Positions 1 through 9,475 of a DNA stretch of 64,000 bases are shown one piece after another. Numbering within the stretch: position 1 is the stretch's first letter; every line of letters begins with the position of its first letter. The notes below the pieces were generated by a model that did not search any database, had not been told where the DNA came from, and worked only from the letters and a program-made list of their open reading frames with translations. This DNA is from Isoetes taiwanensis (taxonomy: Eukaryota > Streptophyta > Lycopodiopsida > Isoetales > Isoetaceae), in assembly GCA_021234155.1 (NCBI GenBank), contig JAJEKV010000023.1, positions 8,813,141 to 8,877,140 on the forward strand, read 5' to 3'. Both the position numbers and the translations under genes were made by a program.

Positions 1-1064
1 CATCGAGGACGCTGGGACACAAGCATTTGTCAGACATCCCAATATCTTGCATTACAATTTCTACACAGTGATAATTTCTACAGAACGACCACAACACTGT
101 GAATGAAAACTCTGTCAAATAGAAATATCGGAATCAAGAAAATGAACTTTGTGTTCCCATGTTTGGGGCCCAAGACTATCTCCTATGCTCTATATTGATT
201 TACAGGAGCAACTCAAAAGTAAAATGTAAAACAACACAAAATTATCTCTACAAAATAGACCAGCGCCATGTTTAATACATCTGCACTAGATATTTATTAT
301 CATATACATACTATGATGAACATACAAAACTTATTTGCTGCAATAGAATGTAAATATTCATCATCTTACATTGTAATTAGACACAGCTTCCCACAATTGC
401 TACGTTGTCCAAGTACAGATACACAATTGAGTTACTACTAAGAGCTTTTCCATAGACACCAAAGGACTCTGATACGACAGCACCATTAGAATCTTTCACT
501 TTAACACCAGCGCTCTCAAAAGACCAAGGCGAGCTTGAGGAGTATCTAACTTTAGCAGCGCAAACGTTTTTGAAACAGGGCTGGTTTTGGAATTATCGGC
601 ATAACAATGTGATCTTCTTTGGTTGATCTTTGCGCGGCAGATGAAGCAAACAACAGCATCAAGAGCATCATTATGCTACTACCAGATAATGTTAACAATG
701 CCATGTTTCTCCCAAGATGATGCAAATCAAGCATTGGTTGCATCTATATATCTTGTTTCCAATGCATTATGGACGTGGCATGCATGCATAGTAGACTTTT
801 CGCATGCATGCATGCATGGTTTCGTAACCCTCCATATTTATCACTTTATCTCGAATCATCCATTAGGTTTCCAATGAAGATTCTAGACGATCAAATGCCT
901 TTGTTTTTTTGCAAAAAAACTATTGTCCGTCGGATTTGCAATCTTCCTTCTCTAGTTTGCTCTTTCTCACCAATTTGGGCTTACTCGGGAAGGAGCTGCC
1001 ATTTTTTTGTTGCCCAGAGATGTCTTTTTGCATGCACTTACTGAAATATATCGGTGAAGCCAAC
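1..1064. other. AT-rich stretch behind gag, no gene seen
   Basis: This lies 3' of the minus-strand gag ORF, where protease and pol would be expected. I see no aspartic protease, reverse transcriptase, RNase H or integrase motif on either strand. A short minus-strand reading frame (about 920-1177) is rich in K and S with a few C and could be a decayed gag tail. A (GCAT)n palindromic patch lies at 780-816. No copy of the LTR at 6454-7715 is visible here, so the 3' end of the element is off-window or lost. Confidence 0.5.
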
Positions 1065-2143
1065 TTAGAGCATGGTGAACTGTAGATACCTTTGAGTTTT
1101 TGTCGTAGATTCCTCAACAAGCTTATATGAGCAACACGAAGATAGCATATCCTTCTTAGTTCTGAGATTGCCTCCATTTATACATGCTTTGAGGCAACTC
1201 AGACTTCTCTTTGGCTTTAAAACCTGCCACCCTTGATATTGCCCTGTTGATTTACCCTTGAAGGCCGACTGTTTCTCACCTGGAGTTGCTGGAGCTTCTT
1301 CCAAGCTTATGGCTTTATCCTCGGCTTCTGCCACTGACTTTGGGTTGATTGCTCGGACTAGCCTTTTGATATTGCTGTTCAATCCCTCAATGTAGGTTTC
1401 AACTGCTTGCCTTTCCGAAACTCCGGGAACATGGAGCCTGAGCCGCATGAATTCCTCTGTGTACTTTGCTACTGACAAGGTACCCTGGTTCAATCTGTAG
1501 AATTGCTGGATCTGCCTGCTAGTATGTGATCTTGGCACATAATGTTTGCGAAAGGCCTTGCTGAAGGTCTTGAATCTGCAATTGTTCCTTCTTAGCTTAT
1601 TGGACTTTGCATAGCCTTTCCACCAAATCCTAGCTACTCCTATTAAGTTGGTTGTAGCAACTTTCCCTATATCTTTATCCTTCATGCCATAAGAATTGCC
1701 AAACTCTTCCATCTCGTCAAGCCAGGCTTCTGCCTCCATACCTGACCTGTCCTTCCCTGAGAACTGACCGAGCTAGTCTTCCACACATTGCTCATAGCAC
1801 TGTCAACCTTTTTCTGATAGTCATCTGTTTTCCTTGCCCTTTTTCTTGTCTGAGGTGTATCGTACTGACTGTCGGAGCTAAGACTGTCCTCACTGGAAGA
1901 GCTATCTGATGTGCTGGAGCTAGACGATGATGGGCTCCTAGTTCTCCTTTTTCTTTTCCTGTCCCTGACATTTCCCTGATTGTCTTGCCCCTCCGGCTGT
2001 GGGCCTTCCTCAATGCCTTGCTGAGGTAGTGGTGGTGCAGATGCATATTCTTGGGCATTCATCAGTGGGGTGGCCCGATGAATCAGCTGATGCATTTGGT
2101 TCCTCATCTGGGTAAGTCTCGCGTTGATTGATTCCACCGTCAT
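1065..2143 (-). pseudogene. Retrotransposon Gag, split by a frameshift
   Basis: This is the structural (capsid/nucleocapsid) protein of an LTR retrotransposon, which would package element RNA in the cytoplasm. The upstream part (2143 to about 1770) starts at an ATG and has a serine/arginine-rich low-complexity stretch. The downstream part (from about 1770 to 1065) shows the Retrotrans_gag core: AEAWLDEME, an RIWWKGY motif, F..F...F spacing, QGTLSVAKYTEEF and a final GLN/ARAI region. The two parts are in different frames, and joining them needs one shift near 1765-1780. No clean CCHC zinc knuckle follows; the tail holds scattered cysteines only. It is the last ORF of the H3-bearing element on the same strand. 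The family call is strong; that it is inactive is inferred from the frameshift. Confidence 0.82.
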
Positions 2144-2468
2144 TTCCTCGTTGTTGTCGTCTTGCTCACGTCCAAATACGTTTCTGGGTACCCACTGGTG
2201 ATGTCGGCCCTAGCCTTGAGAACCTGAGCCGATGTTCCTTGCTGCAAGGATTGATCATCAATGCTTGTTATTTAGGTTACTCATCAATCATACCTATTTA
2301 TAATTAAATTATTGTTAGGTACAAAAGAAATCATGTGAAAATTCCACTTACAAGTCAAGATCATAATAAGTCATTAATATTTAGAAATACATTTCATGGA
2401 ATACATGATAGTATCTAAAAGGAAAATTATTCAATGCAATTTAAATGACAACAAGGCAAATTTTTCCA
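2144..2468. other. Spacer between accessory ORF and gag
   Basis: The part next to gag (2144-2225) stays open upstream of the gag ATG and is acidic when translated, so gag may start further upstream. The rest (2270-2460) is AT-rich with no motif I recognise. Confidence 0.4.
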
Positions 2469-3140
2469 TCATCGATGCCCCTTCATGGTCTTGAAGAAGT
2501 TCTTGACGTTCTTGAGTCGTAGCCCTTTGCCGACATTCTGCAAGATCCTTGCGGCCGATCCCCCTTCAAGTGCTCTCGCCATCTGGGGTGCAGGGAGTTC
2601 GGGTGCTGTCGCCGCCACTACTGACAAATGTGCGTCCCTGAGGTGGCCCCTGGCGAAGTCGAGGCAGTGAAGAGGTACGGATCTCTTGAAAAGGATGACA
2701 TAATCCAATCCGTAGTCTAGGCTGGCGTGCTGCCCAAAGCCAGAGAGGGCTATGAGGAGCGCGACAGACTCTTCTCCTCTTGGGCTGAACTCCTTGTGGA
2801 ATACTATCATCTGCCCTTGGCTAAGAGCTGGAAGATAGTATCGAAGCGCCTTACCCTTCCCCGCGATGTTGGAACCTGTGCCTCTTCTGCCAGCTGCTTC
2901 CCCATAGGTTTCCAGTGCGATGAAGTCTTCGTGGTCCCTCCACATGGTAGTTGCGTTCTCCAGGTTGATGTTGGCGTGTGCCTGGCGCGAACTCCTGGAA
3001 CGAACTGGTCAGCTGGAGCTTGGGTCTCTTCCTGGCTTATACAATCTGCTTTGTATCTGCTGGAACTCCTCCTCTGGGATGACAGGTTCTTGTTGTCGAT
3101 AGATCTCCCTTATCTGCTGGTAGGCTTCTATATCTGACAT
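2469..3140 (-). CDS. Accessory ORF of the H3-bearing element, with an in-frame TGA
   Basis: I do not recognise this protein. The reading frame opens at an ATG (3140-3138) that lies inside the last codons of the preceding 285-residue ORF, in another frame, so the two overlap by 13 nt. After 43 codons there is one TGA (3011-3009), then the same frame continues for 179 more codons to 2469. If TGA is read through the product is about 223 residues; otherwise translation could restart at the ATG at about 2945 (158 residues). The first part is rich in Q and E; the second part has a hydrophobic core segment and a basic C-terminus (RLKNVKNFFKTMKGHR). There is no transmembrane segment or known catalytic motif. 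Its position between the H3-like ORF and gag on the same strand suggests an element-encoded accessory protein. The TGA may be a simple decay mutation. Confidence 0.5.
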
Positions 3141-3985
3141 TGTCTGCCCGGCGTATGAGTGTCGCTCCGATAACTCCCTTGGAAATTCCTGGTAGGAGTA
3201 GTCGATGAGTCGCTGCCCTGCTCTTGTGCGATTAAGCCTAAGAGCTCATCAATCCTGAGGCCTTCTTCTTGGCAATAGGGAAGGTTGATGATGTCGTTGG
3301 CCAAGATGTTCTCCTCGCCGTTGATGATCACTAGAGAAAGGGCCGTGATGCCGATTGGCGGTTCAAAATCTCGCCTTAACGTGCCTTCTTGCCGGGCTAT
3401 TTGCCTCTCCATCCTCCTTGCTTCTCTCATCTCCCAATTTGCGTTCTCCTCCCCTTCTTGCTCGTAATCTTGCTCAATCTGCAGCATAGGTGTTCCTGAG
3501 GTGGAGCCGTAGTACTCGTATTTTGAAGACTCGATCTCGTGGATGATGATCTGTTCCCTTCGGGTGTCGAGAGGTGCCAAATCTAAAGGTTGAATTGAGG
3601 GCTCACCTGCCTTATTAATTGACTTATACTGCATGAACAAGGCTAGGGCTGCAGGGGCTGAAAGGTATCGGTGCCTATTATGCTTGCAGGTCATGTAGTT
3701 AGGCATGGGTCTAGTCCTATCCCACATCTTGCTTTTGGATCCTCCCCCTAAGGTTTGGCTAAGCGAATCTAGGGATACCAATTTCCCTCCCCTAGGCGGC
3801 AAGCTAACTTCCCAGGGTAGGACCTGCTGGTCATATTGGCAGATGATATCAGTGTAATAGGGAATTCTAGTGAATGTTGCATGGAGGTCAAAGAGGTGGT
3901 CAAAGACATGGAAGGCTTGCTCGGCAGGAAAATCACGGATATGGTTGGCAGCATCATACCATCTAACAAAGCTTGAGGGCGCCAT
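3128..3985 (-). CDS. 285-residue accessory ORF of the H3-bearing element, function unknown
   Basis: This is an intact ORF with an ATG at 3985 and no stop until 3128. I do not recognise a family. The N-terminal half (residues about 1-130) is globular-looking with aromatic and histidine residues (RWYDAANHIRDF, DHLFDLHATF). The middle (about 165-205) is charged and probably coiled (EQDYEQEGEENANWEMREARRMERQIARQ). A hydrophobic patch follows near ITALSLVIINGEENIL, then an S/T-rich C-terminus. A good TATA box lies about 110 nt upstream on the same strand, so it may have its own transcript. The next ORF begins inside its end. It lies between the H3-like ORF and gag, all on one strand. Alternatives are a captured host gene or a diverged capsid-like domain. 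Confidence 0.55.
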   Translation of the reverse strand: MAPSSFVRWYDAANHIRDFPAEQAFHVFDHLFDLHATFTRIPYYTDIICQYDQQVLPWEVSLPPRGGKLVSLDSLSQTLGGGSKSKMWDRTRPMPNYMTCKHNRHRYLSAPAALALFMQYKSINKAGEPSIQPLDLAPLDTRREQIIIHEIESSKYEYYGSTSGTPMLQIEQDYEQEGEENANWEMREARRMERQIARQEGTLRRDFEPPIGITALSLVIINGEENILANDIINLPYCQEEGLRIDELLGLIAQEQGSDSSTTPTRNFQGSYRSDTHTPGRQCQI

Positions 3986-4095
3986 CGAGCAGAGATGGGT
4001 GTAGAAAATGGTTTGTAAGGATCGATAGGGAGCTGGAAAATCGCCTAGGATGCTAAGAGCAACTTTGATGTAGGGAAAATGACAAATGAGGCCCC

Positions 4096-4103
4096 TTTTT
4101 ATA
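4096..4103 (-). promoter_or_regulatory. TATA box upstream of the 285-residue ORF
   Basis: The minus strand reads TATAAAAA followed by a GC-rich GGGGCC. It lies about 110 nt upstream of the ATG at 3985, a normal plant distance with a 5' UTR of roughly 80 nt. This suggests an internal promoter separate from the LTR. It is a motif match only. Confidence 0.5.
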
Positions 4104-4280
4104 GGCTAAGGTCTGCCTCGGGTTCCGTGCACAAGGGTTCTTGATGGGAAAAACTTTTGTTCAAGGGCTATGGATGTCCAAATGAGCTACCATGAAGTGC
4201 AAATCTAAGCAAAACAAGGCAAGAAACACTACATGGCAGGTTGTTGGATTAAATTTGGTCAAATTTGGCAAAAAAGGGCC

Positions 4281-4555
4281 AAATCGGAAGGGTTCGCGCG
4301 AAATCGCGTTCCGAAGCGGCCAGAAGTGGTTTTGGCGCGGACCCTTCCGGTTTCGCAATTTTGAAGCTAATTTGACGAATTTTTGAGGTTTGGAAGTCCT
4401 ATCATGACTAACTGATCAATTCTAGCCTAGCTTGCACTTTTCCTGAGCAAAATTGGCATCCAGAAGACCAAATCGGAAGGGTTCGCGCGAAATCGCCTTC
4501 CGAGGCGCTTGGAAGTGGTTTTGGCGCAGACCCTTCCGGTTTCGCCAATTTTGAT
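4281..4555. repeat. Two direct copies of a hairpin-forming unit
   Basis: Two units of about 86 bp (4281-4366 and 4470-4555) differ at only a few positions and are spaced 189 bp apart. Each starts with CGGAAGGGT and ends with ACCCTTCCG, so each can fold back on itself, and each contains CpG-rich cores (TTCGCGCGAAATCGC). They lie between the end of the H3-like ORF and the TATA box of the next ORF, so they fall in the 3' UTR of the former or the upstream region of the latter. A related core, AAACCCTTCC, recurs at 39.4 and 42.9-43.35 kb. Confidence 0.75.
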
Positions 4556-4757
4556 CAAAAAAATAATTTGGTTCATTAGGGTTATGGTAATTAGGCTATT
4601 ACAAGATCAATGCAAAAAATTTTAGTACAATCTAACTTATCTAACCGTATTTTTATATCAAATTATCATCAAATTTACAGGAACAAAGGAGCTATGTATT
4701 TATGGAGAACAATTAAAGTACCTCAAAATTTTAATTATAATTACAAAATTAGGAGAC

Positions 4758-5891
4758 TCAAGGGTACTCCTTGCAGATTCCCCGTGCCAAATGGAGATCC
4801 TTGGGCATTACAGTCACCCTTTTGGCATGGATTGCGCATAAGTTCCCTTCTTCAAAAAGTTGGGTCAGTTCCGCCTCGGCTGCCACTTGCAGGACCCGTG
4901 TCGTCAATGATGTTACCCTATAGTCGGTGACGAACTCCTGCATGACTTCTCGCATCAGGCGCTCGAAAGGAGCCTTCCTGATCAGGAGATTAGTGCACTG
5001 CTGAAAGTGCCTAATCTCCCGAAAAACACGGGCGTGCCGAGAATTAGGCCCATGATGGACCTTCTTCGGCTTTTCAGGACGTGCAAGTGGCGGCTTCGGC
5101 TGGTTCTTCTTCGGCTGGCCGCCTTTGACGTAGCGCTCCACATTCTGCCTGCAATACCAGTCATTGTACCTCGTCCAGCGATGAAGGTACTCCTGGTACG
5201 CCTTCAGCTTGTGCTTAAATAGGCGCTCCTCGCGGAGCGCGAATGGCCGCTCACCCACCTTCTGCTTCTTGACTACCTTCTGTGGCTTAGGCCACTTCGG
5301 GTAGGGTGGGCGTGCGTTGGGGTCTGAGGATTTCCCAACGACTTTGTCTCCCTCCTCGGCTTCCTCCTCTGCTTCCTCCTCATCATCTCCTCCTCCTTCT
5401 CGCTCTTCCTCCTCATGCGAGGGAGGCTCCTCGATCACGACGGTCCCTCGGGGCCTATCGTTCCTCCTCTTCGTTCTCCGCTCCTTCTTCCTAAACTCCC
5501 TCTCCCTCTTCTTTCTTGCCGCCTCCTCTTCTGGCCACTCCGCCACTTTGTTCTTGCCCTTCTTCTTCACTGACGAAGGGCCCGCCTCATGGGTCTGGTG
5601 CTGCGGCTGCTCTTGGTCGTCCTGCTGCTCTTCTTCCCGGCCGGAGAGGTTACCTACATTCTCTGTTTCGCCGGTCCGCTGAGTCTGGGCCAACGAGGAA
5701 CTGCTGCTGCTGCTAGGGCTGCCCTCCTCTGACGGGTGGAAGGTGTCGTCGGTGGAGGAAAACACCTCTTCACCTGGCTTCGGTCGAAGGTGAGGCGGGA
5801 TCTGCTTCGTGTGACGACCCGCTGCTACCTGCGCCATCGAAAGTGTAGGTCTCTCACCAAACTTCCTGGCTGTCTGCTTGGTGCGCACCAT
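4758..5891 (-). CDS. Histone H3-like protein with long tail insertion, carried by an LTR retroelement
   Basis: The 377-residue ORF begins [10 protein letters not shown], which is the H3 tail with only residue 1 changed (A to V). From residue 11 it leaves H3 and runs through a long spacer: S-rich (about 55-66), acidic or Q-rich (85-100), basic KKR blocks (108-148), very acidic (155-181), then a lysine-rich and aromatic block (195-255). H3 similarity resumes at about residue 277 (KKVHH) and runs to the end: [43 protein letters not shown]. By hand alignment about 53 of 89 fold positions match canonical H3. There is no loop-1 insertion, so it is not CENH3-like. H3 S10 is F, K79 is V; C110 and H113 are kept. 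I chose the ATG at 5891 because it places the tail at the N-terminus; an upstream ATG at 6020 would add 43 residues. The LTR and PBS lie just upstream on the same strand. A role in chromatin is inferred. Confidence 0.9.
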   Translation of the reverse strand: MVRTKQTARKFGERPTLSMAQVAAGRHTKQIPPHLRPKPGEEVFSSTDDTFHPSEEGSPSSSSSSSLAQTQRTGETENVGNLSGREEEQQDDQEQPQHQTHEAGPSSVKKKGKNKVAEWPEEEAARKKREREFRKKERRTKRRNDRPRGTVVIEEPPSHEEEEREGGGDDEEEAEEEAEEGDKVVGKSSDPNARPPYPKWPKPQKVVKKQKVGERPFALREERLFKHKLKAYQEYLHRWTRYNDWYCRQNVERYVKGGQPKKNQPKPPLARPEKPKKVHHGPNSRHARVFREIRHFQQCTNLLIRKAPFERLMREVMQEFVTDYRVTSLTTRVLQVAAEAELTQLFEEGNLCAIHAKRVTVMPKDLHLARGICKEYP

Positions 5892-6440
5892 ATTTAACGG
5901 TCTAAGAAATGGATGACGTAAGGCTGAGCAAGAGAGATAAGGTGGAGGAAAGAGTTGGGGGGGAAATGAGGTGGCAAGGATATTCAAAAGGAGGGTCCCC
6001 TGGGAATGTTCTCCTACCATTAATAGGCCTACTTATTAGCCCCCCTTATTAATTACTCCAGTTTACTTAATTATTAATATGTACTTAATACAGTATTATA
6101 TTAAAATTTCGAATTTTTCCTAATTGTTTGAAGTGTTAATTATGAATTTGCGCCATTTTTCACCCAGTCTCGGATTGGCATGATTCTTTGACCCATTTTA
6201 GGTGAAATTTGATGCAGATGCATAATTTTCACTCCAATTTTACTAGAATGTTAATTTGACTCATTTTTTTCCATCATCTAACAACTTAGCCTATTCTTAC
6301 GGACCCACTACCTAGGAGAAAAAAATTTTCCACTATTTTCGAGGTTCCATGGTGGAAATTTTCATTTCGCACCCTATTAGGCCTGTTAGACTACTTTCCT
6401 GGTTATGGTCAGTGCTAGTTCCTGGTCAACCAAGAACATC
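5892..6440 (-). other. Leader between primer-binding site and H3-like ORF
   Basis: This untranslated leader lies between the PBS and the H3-like ATG. It is AT-rich near 6050-6130, then C- and T-rich on the minus strand just before the ATG. A TGACGT/ACGTCA element lies at 5914-5919, about 23 nt before the ATG. The same core is part of the LTR tip. ACGTCA is the core of the plant histone-gene hexamer motif, but a six-base match is weak evidence. Confidence 0.4.
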
Positions 6441-6452
6441 GCTCTGATACCA
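6441..6452 (-). other. Primer-binding site for initiator tRNA-Met
   Basis: The minus strand reads TGGTATCAGAGC, the complement of the 3' end of plant initiator tRNA-Met and the usual PBS of plant LTR retrotransposons. It begins one base inside the LTR end at 6454, which fixes the element on the minus strand and marks the left edge of the 5' LTR. Confidence 0.9.
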
Positions 6453-6453
6453 T

Positions 6454-7715
6454 TGTGACGCTCCCTGCTAAACATACGGCACCCGGCCGTACACTCGGCA
6501 GGAAATCCCCCATCCAGTCCTTCAACCACACGGGCCCTCCGTCTATCCCGCACTCTGAGATGATCGTAGTGCGGGAAGGGGACACGAAGGTGTCTTGCGT
6601 GCCCTTCCCCTATGGGCTCCTATCACAGCGGAAGCACAAACATCGTCAGAACTAGCAATACAATACAACATACTACCTCGAAGGGTAGCTCATCCACAAA
6701 TCCCTAGGTGCAAAGAACATAATCATATGCCATAAAACATGAGAGCTCCTACCCGTGGTTCCGACACGTAAGGAAGTCGACTGACTGGATAGGCCTCAAG
6801 ATAGAGCAGACCGAGTCATAACAATGGCGGGGCTGGCATAAGACAATGGCTAGGATTGACCACTCCATCCGCCCCTCCTGTGCATACTTTGCAGATGGGC
6901 TCCATCAGGCTCTGGCATGACTCTAGCCTTCCGGATACGCAATCCCATGGCATCACCCATCGGGACTACTCCAGGTTGCATCTCCCTGGTCCGTCGAGGC
7001 AGGAAGGGTTGCATCTCCCCCTCCCGGGATCTAGAGACTCCTCGGGCGGCTAGAGAATCGTGGCGACACACGATTCGTACCCGACTGAACCCCCCAAAAC
7101 AAGAGCCAAGCTGACACTTGCAACTCTTGAGAGGCAGGGCGGCACCATTGCCCCAGGAGGTGTCGGACCCATGCTCGGCCCACACGAAGTGACCGACCAT
7201 AAGCCTAGCTCACTATGGGATCTCCCGTAGCCCCCACTCGGCAGGGATCCTCCCTCCGCCGTTGTGTAGTGCTGAGTCAGTGCTGAGTCTCCACCTACCT
7301 GCTCCAGAAGCGCTTCCTCCCATCCCTGGTGTCTCCATTGCTTCTTGACGGGGTCGAGGTCGTGCTCCCTCTATGATCATACGCACACTTCGGGGGCTGT
7401 TGCAGCAGGCTATGCTACGATGAACGATGCTCGAAACGGGGTTTCGAGCGCGTAGGTGAGTGTTCAGGTGCTAGAGTCAGGGAAAGACGTCTAGGGTTAG
7501 GGTTTGAGCCAATATATGGGGCCATGTGGCGGTAGCCCAATAGGATAAGGCCATGTGGAAATGGGCCTTATCCAAAGGTTATCTAAGTTAAACCATTAAC
7601 TTAGATATGTGCCCCTTGCCACTTCAAAGGTATACAAGGCTACTTTTGTAGACTTGTATGGTGACGGGTCCAGGAATATACATATTTATGGCGTATATTC
7701 CCTTGGGACGTCACA
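6454..7715 (-). mobile_element. 5' LTR of the H3-bearing retroelement
   Basis: The segment is bounded by TGTGACG (6454-6460) and CGTCACA (7709-7715), a 7-bp terminal inverted repeat with the standard TG...CA ends, length 1262 bp. The PBS follows directly on the minus strand. The LTR is GC-richer than its flanks and holds no convincing ORF. A weak TATA-like CCATATATTGG lies near 7510-7520 on the minus strand. The partner LTR is not in the window, so a target-site duplication cannot be tested; the outer flank begins ccacg. Confidence 0.8.
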
Positions 7716-8049
7716 CCACGGTGTTTGCTAGTGGAGTGAAAACGACGAACTAGATGGTTTATAAGGTGGAGGTAATACCTTGGCCTCTTTCGAACAGCAA
7801 AGAATATACTTGGGTGTGTAATGTTTATGCTGTTTGGTAGAGTGTTTCATATAAAATTGATCAGAGTCTTGCTATGTCGGTTATACAGACTGCTGTGGTT
7901 CCCATGGACGGCCTTGAACTCCATCTTGTGGCAATGAATTCCAAATCAGAAGAGCAGAAGCCATTCTTTTGGGCATTTTTTGTTGCAAAACGGACTAGTT
8001 CCTGTATGTAACTGTTCTTGTTGATCATCTTATTCGATTATATGGCTCA

Positions 8050-8353
8050 TGCGACTGTTGGTTTGAAGCAAATGATGAATTCAAAACAGTGTTACACCCA
8101 AGTGTGTACACATGGATTGCAATTATTGCAGCCCATGCCAACCTTGGCCAAACCCACAGTACCATGAATTTGTATCACAGTATGCAATTATCAGGATTAT
8201 ATAGTATAACAAATACATCTATCTGGTTGTTCTCAAAGCATGCATAGCCACAACAGCTCTTAGCAAAGCAATACTAATTCATGCCTGGGTTATTCTAGTT
8301 GGTCTACAGTATGACATTTTTCTAGAGACCACAATGCCCTGGACTTCGAAGTA
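8050..8353 (+). pseudogene. Pentatricopeptide repeat (PPR) relic
   Basis: PPR proteins bind organellar RNA with tandem 35-residue helical repeats. Here the frame from 8101 reads SVYTWIAIIAAHANLGQ and STMNLYHSMQLSG, and after a one-base frameshift near 8200 it continues YLVVLKACIATTAL, ILIHAWVI and GLQYDIFLE. This is the usual PPR layout: W..II.A....G, A..LY..M...G, Y..VLKAC, IH......G...D.F. The reading ends at TAG at 8351. The frameshift and the lack of neighbouring repeats mark it as a relic. The Copia-type element next to it was inserted only about 160 bp downstream. Confidence 0.75.
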
Positions 8354-8513
8354 GTCAGTTAATTCGTAGCCTTAGTTTTGCATGATTGAGATACTTCACC
8401 TTCGTTTCATTATCTTGCCCCTGAGAATTGCCTATAATATCTATGCTTAGTAAGTCATTGACTACCTAGTTTCCAGATTCTTTAGCAAGAAGAAGATTGA
8501 CGTCCCTACTATT

Positions 8514-8757
8514 TGTTATGAAATAGAATTGTGCGGAAAATTGTATTGATATGAGATTAATCAGAGTTAATCAGAGTTAATCCAAATAGCCTGGATTGTG
8601 GCTTTACATAGTGTATGAAGAGGCATGAGTTGCATCTCTTCATGAATGGACACATTCCACATCATCAAGTCCTTTGGCATGGATCGATGACGTGTACAAG
8701 CACAATATCATTTGTGTTTGTTTAGGGAGATTAATCCCTTATTCATTACTGTTAATA
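8514..8757 (-). repeat. 3' LTR of the Copia-type element
   Basis: This 244-bp copy is nearly identical to 12591-12834. It contains two GAGTTAATCA units in tandem. Its low divergence from the partner indicates a fairly recent insertion compared with the other decayed elements in the window. Confidence 0.88.
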
Positions 8758-9004
8758 CTCCCCCTTAATCTTCATGAACAAACCTTTATATAATCTTCTT
8801 CTTGAGATTTTTGTGGCGGCTTCATATCTTGGAGTCTTCATTGCTCCTTTCCATACTTGCAGCTTCATCAATATAAACATTACCACCATAACATGGTCTT
8901 CATCAATATGGGTGCCATCAAGTGTGGGCTTATTCCCAAAATACAAGTTAGATGCCACTAGGGTTGTGGACTTAACTTCATAAGCTGCAATACTTGAATT
9001 TATT

Positions 9005-9475
9005 CAAGTCTTTGGAAGTTTACAAGATCAAACTTCCAGAATAACTCCAACTACTCTTAAAAATGGGTGTGCCATGTACTTATGGCTTTCCCTAACTTCT
9101 CCCCCTTTTGATCTTGGGAACTTCCAACAAGATCTAGGCTGAGAGTTTTGGGCCTTGAGTGAAGATCTTCATCATCAAGGACCTAGAAGAGTTAGTGCCC
9201 TATGGAGTACCATACAAATGTGGCTTTAACATCTTCAAGTCTTTGGAAGTTTACAAGATCAAACTTCCAGAATAACTCCAACTACTCTTCACACATAAAA
9301 TGGGTGTGCCATGTGCTTATGGCTTTCCCTAACTTCTCCCCCTTTTGATCTTGGAAACTTTCAACAAGATCTAGATTGAGAGTTTTAAGCCTTGAGTGAA
9401 CGTTTTCATCTTCAAGGACCTAGAAGAGTTAGTGCCCTATGGAGTACCACTCAAACGTGGCTTTAACATCTTATA
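9005..9475. repeat. Tandem duplication of about 235 bp
   Basis: The segment beginning CAAGTCTTTGGAAG occurs twice, at about 9005-9235 and 9237-9475, with scattered substitutions and small indels. Both copies lie in the interior of the Copia-type element near its 3' LTR. It explains no ORF. Confidence 0.8.

Noticed and set aside
780-816. (GCAT)n patch as a regulatory RY-type element
   Set aside because: GCATGC-like repeats match RY motifs but there is no gene next to it, so there is no reason to prefer function over a simple repeat.
5306-5716. Plus-strand ORFs opposite the H3-like ORF
   Set aside because: They are low-complexity shadows of the acidic and serine-rich codons on the minus strand.
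4758-6020. Reading the H3-like ORF as an ordinary host H3 or CENH3 gene
   Set aside because: The long spacer replacing residues 10-35, the LTR and PBS directly upstream and gag behind it do not fit a host H3 gene. CENH3 is excluded because loop 1 has canonical length and the H3 tail start is kept.
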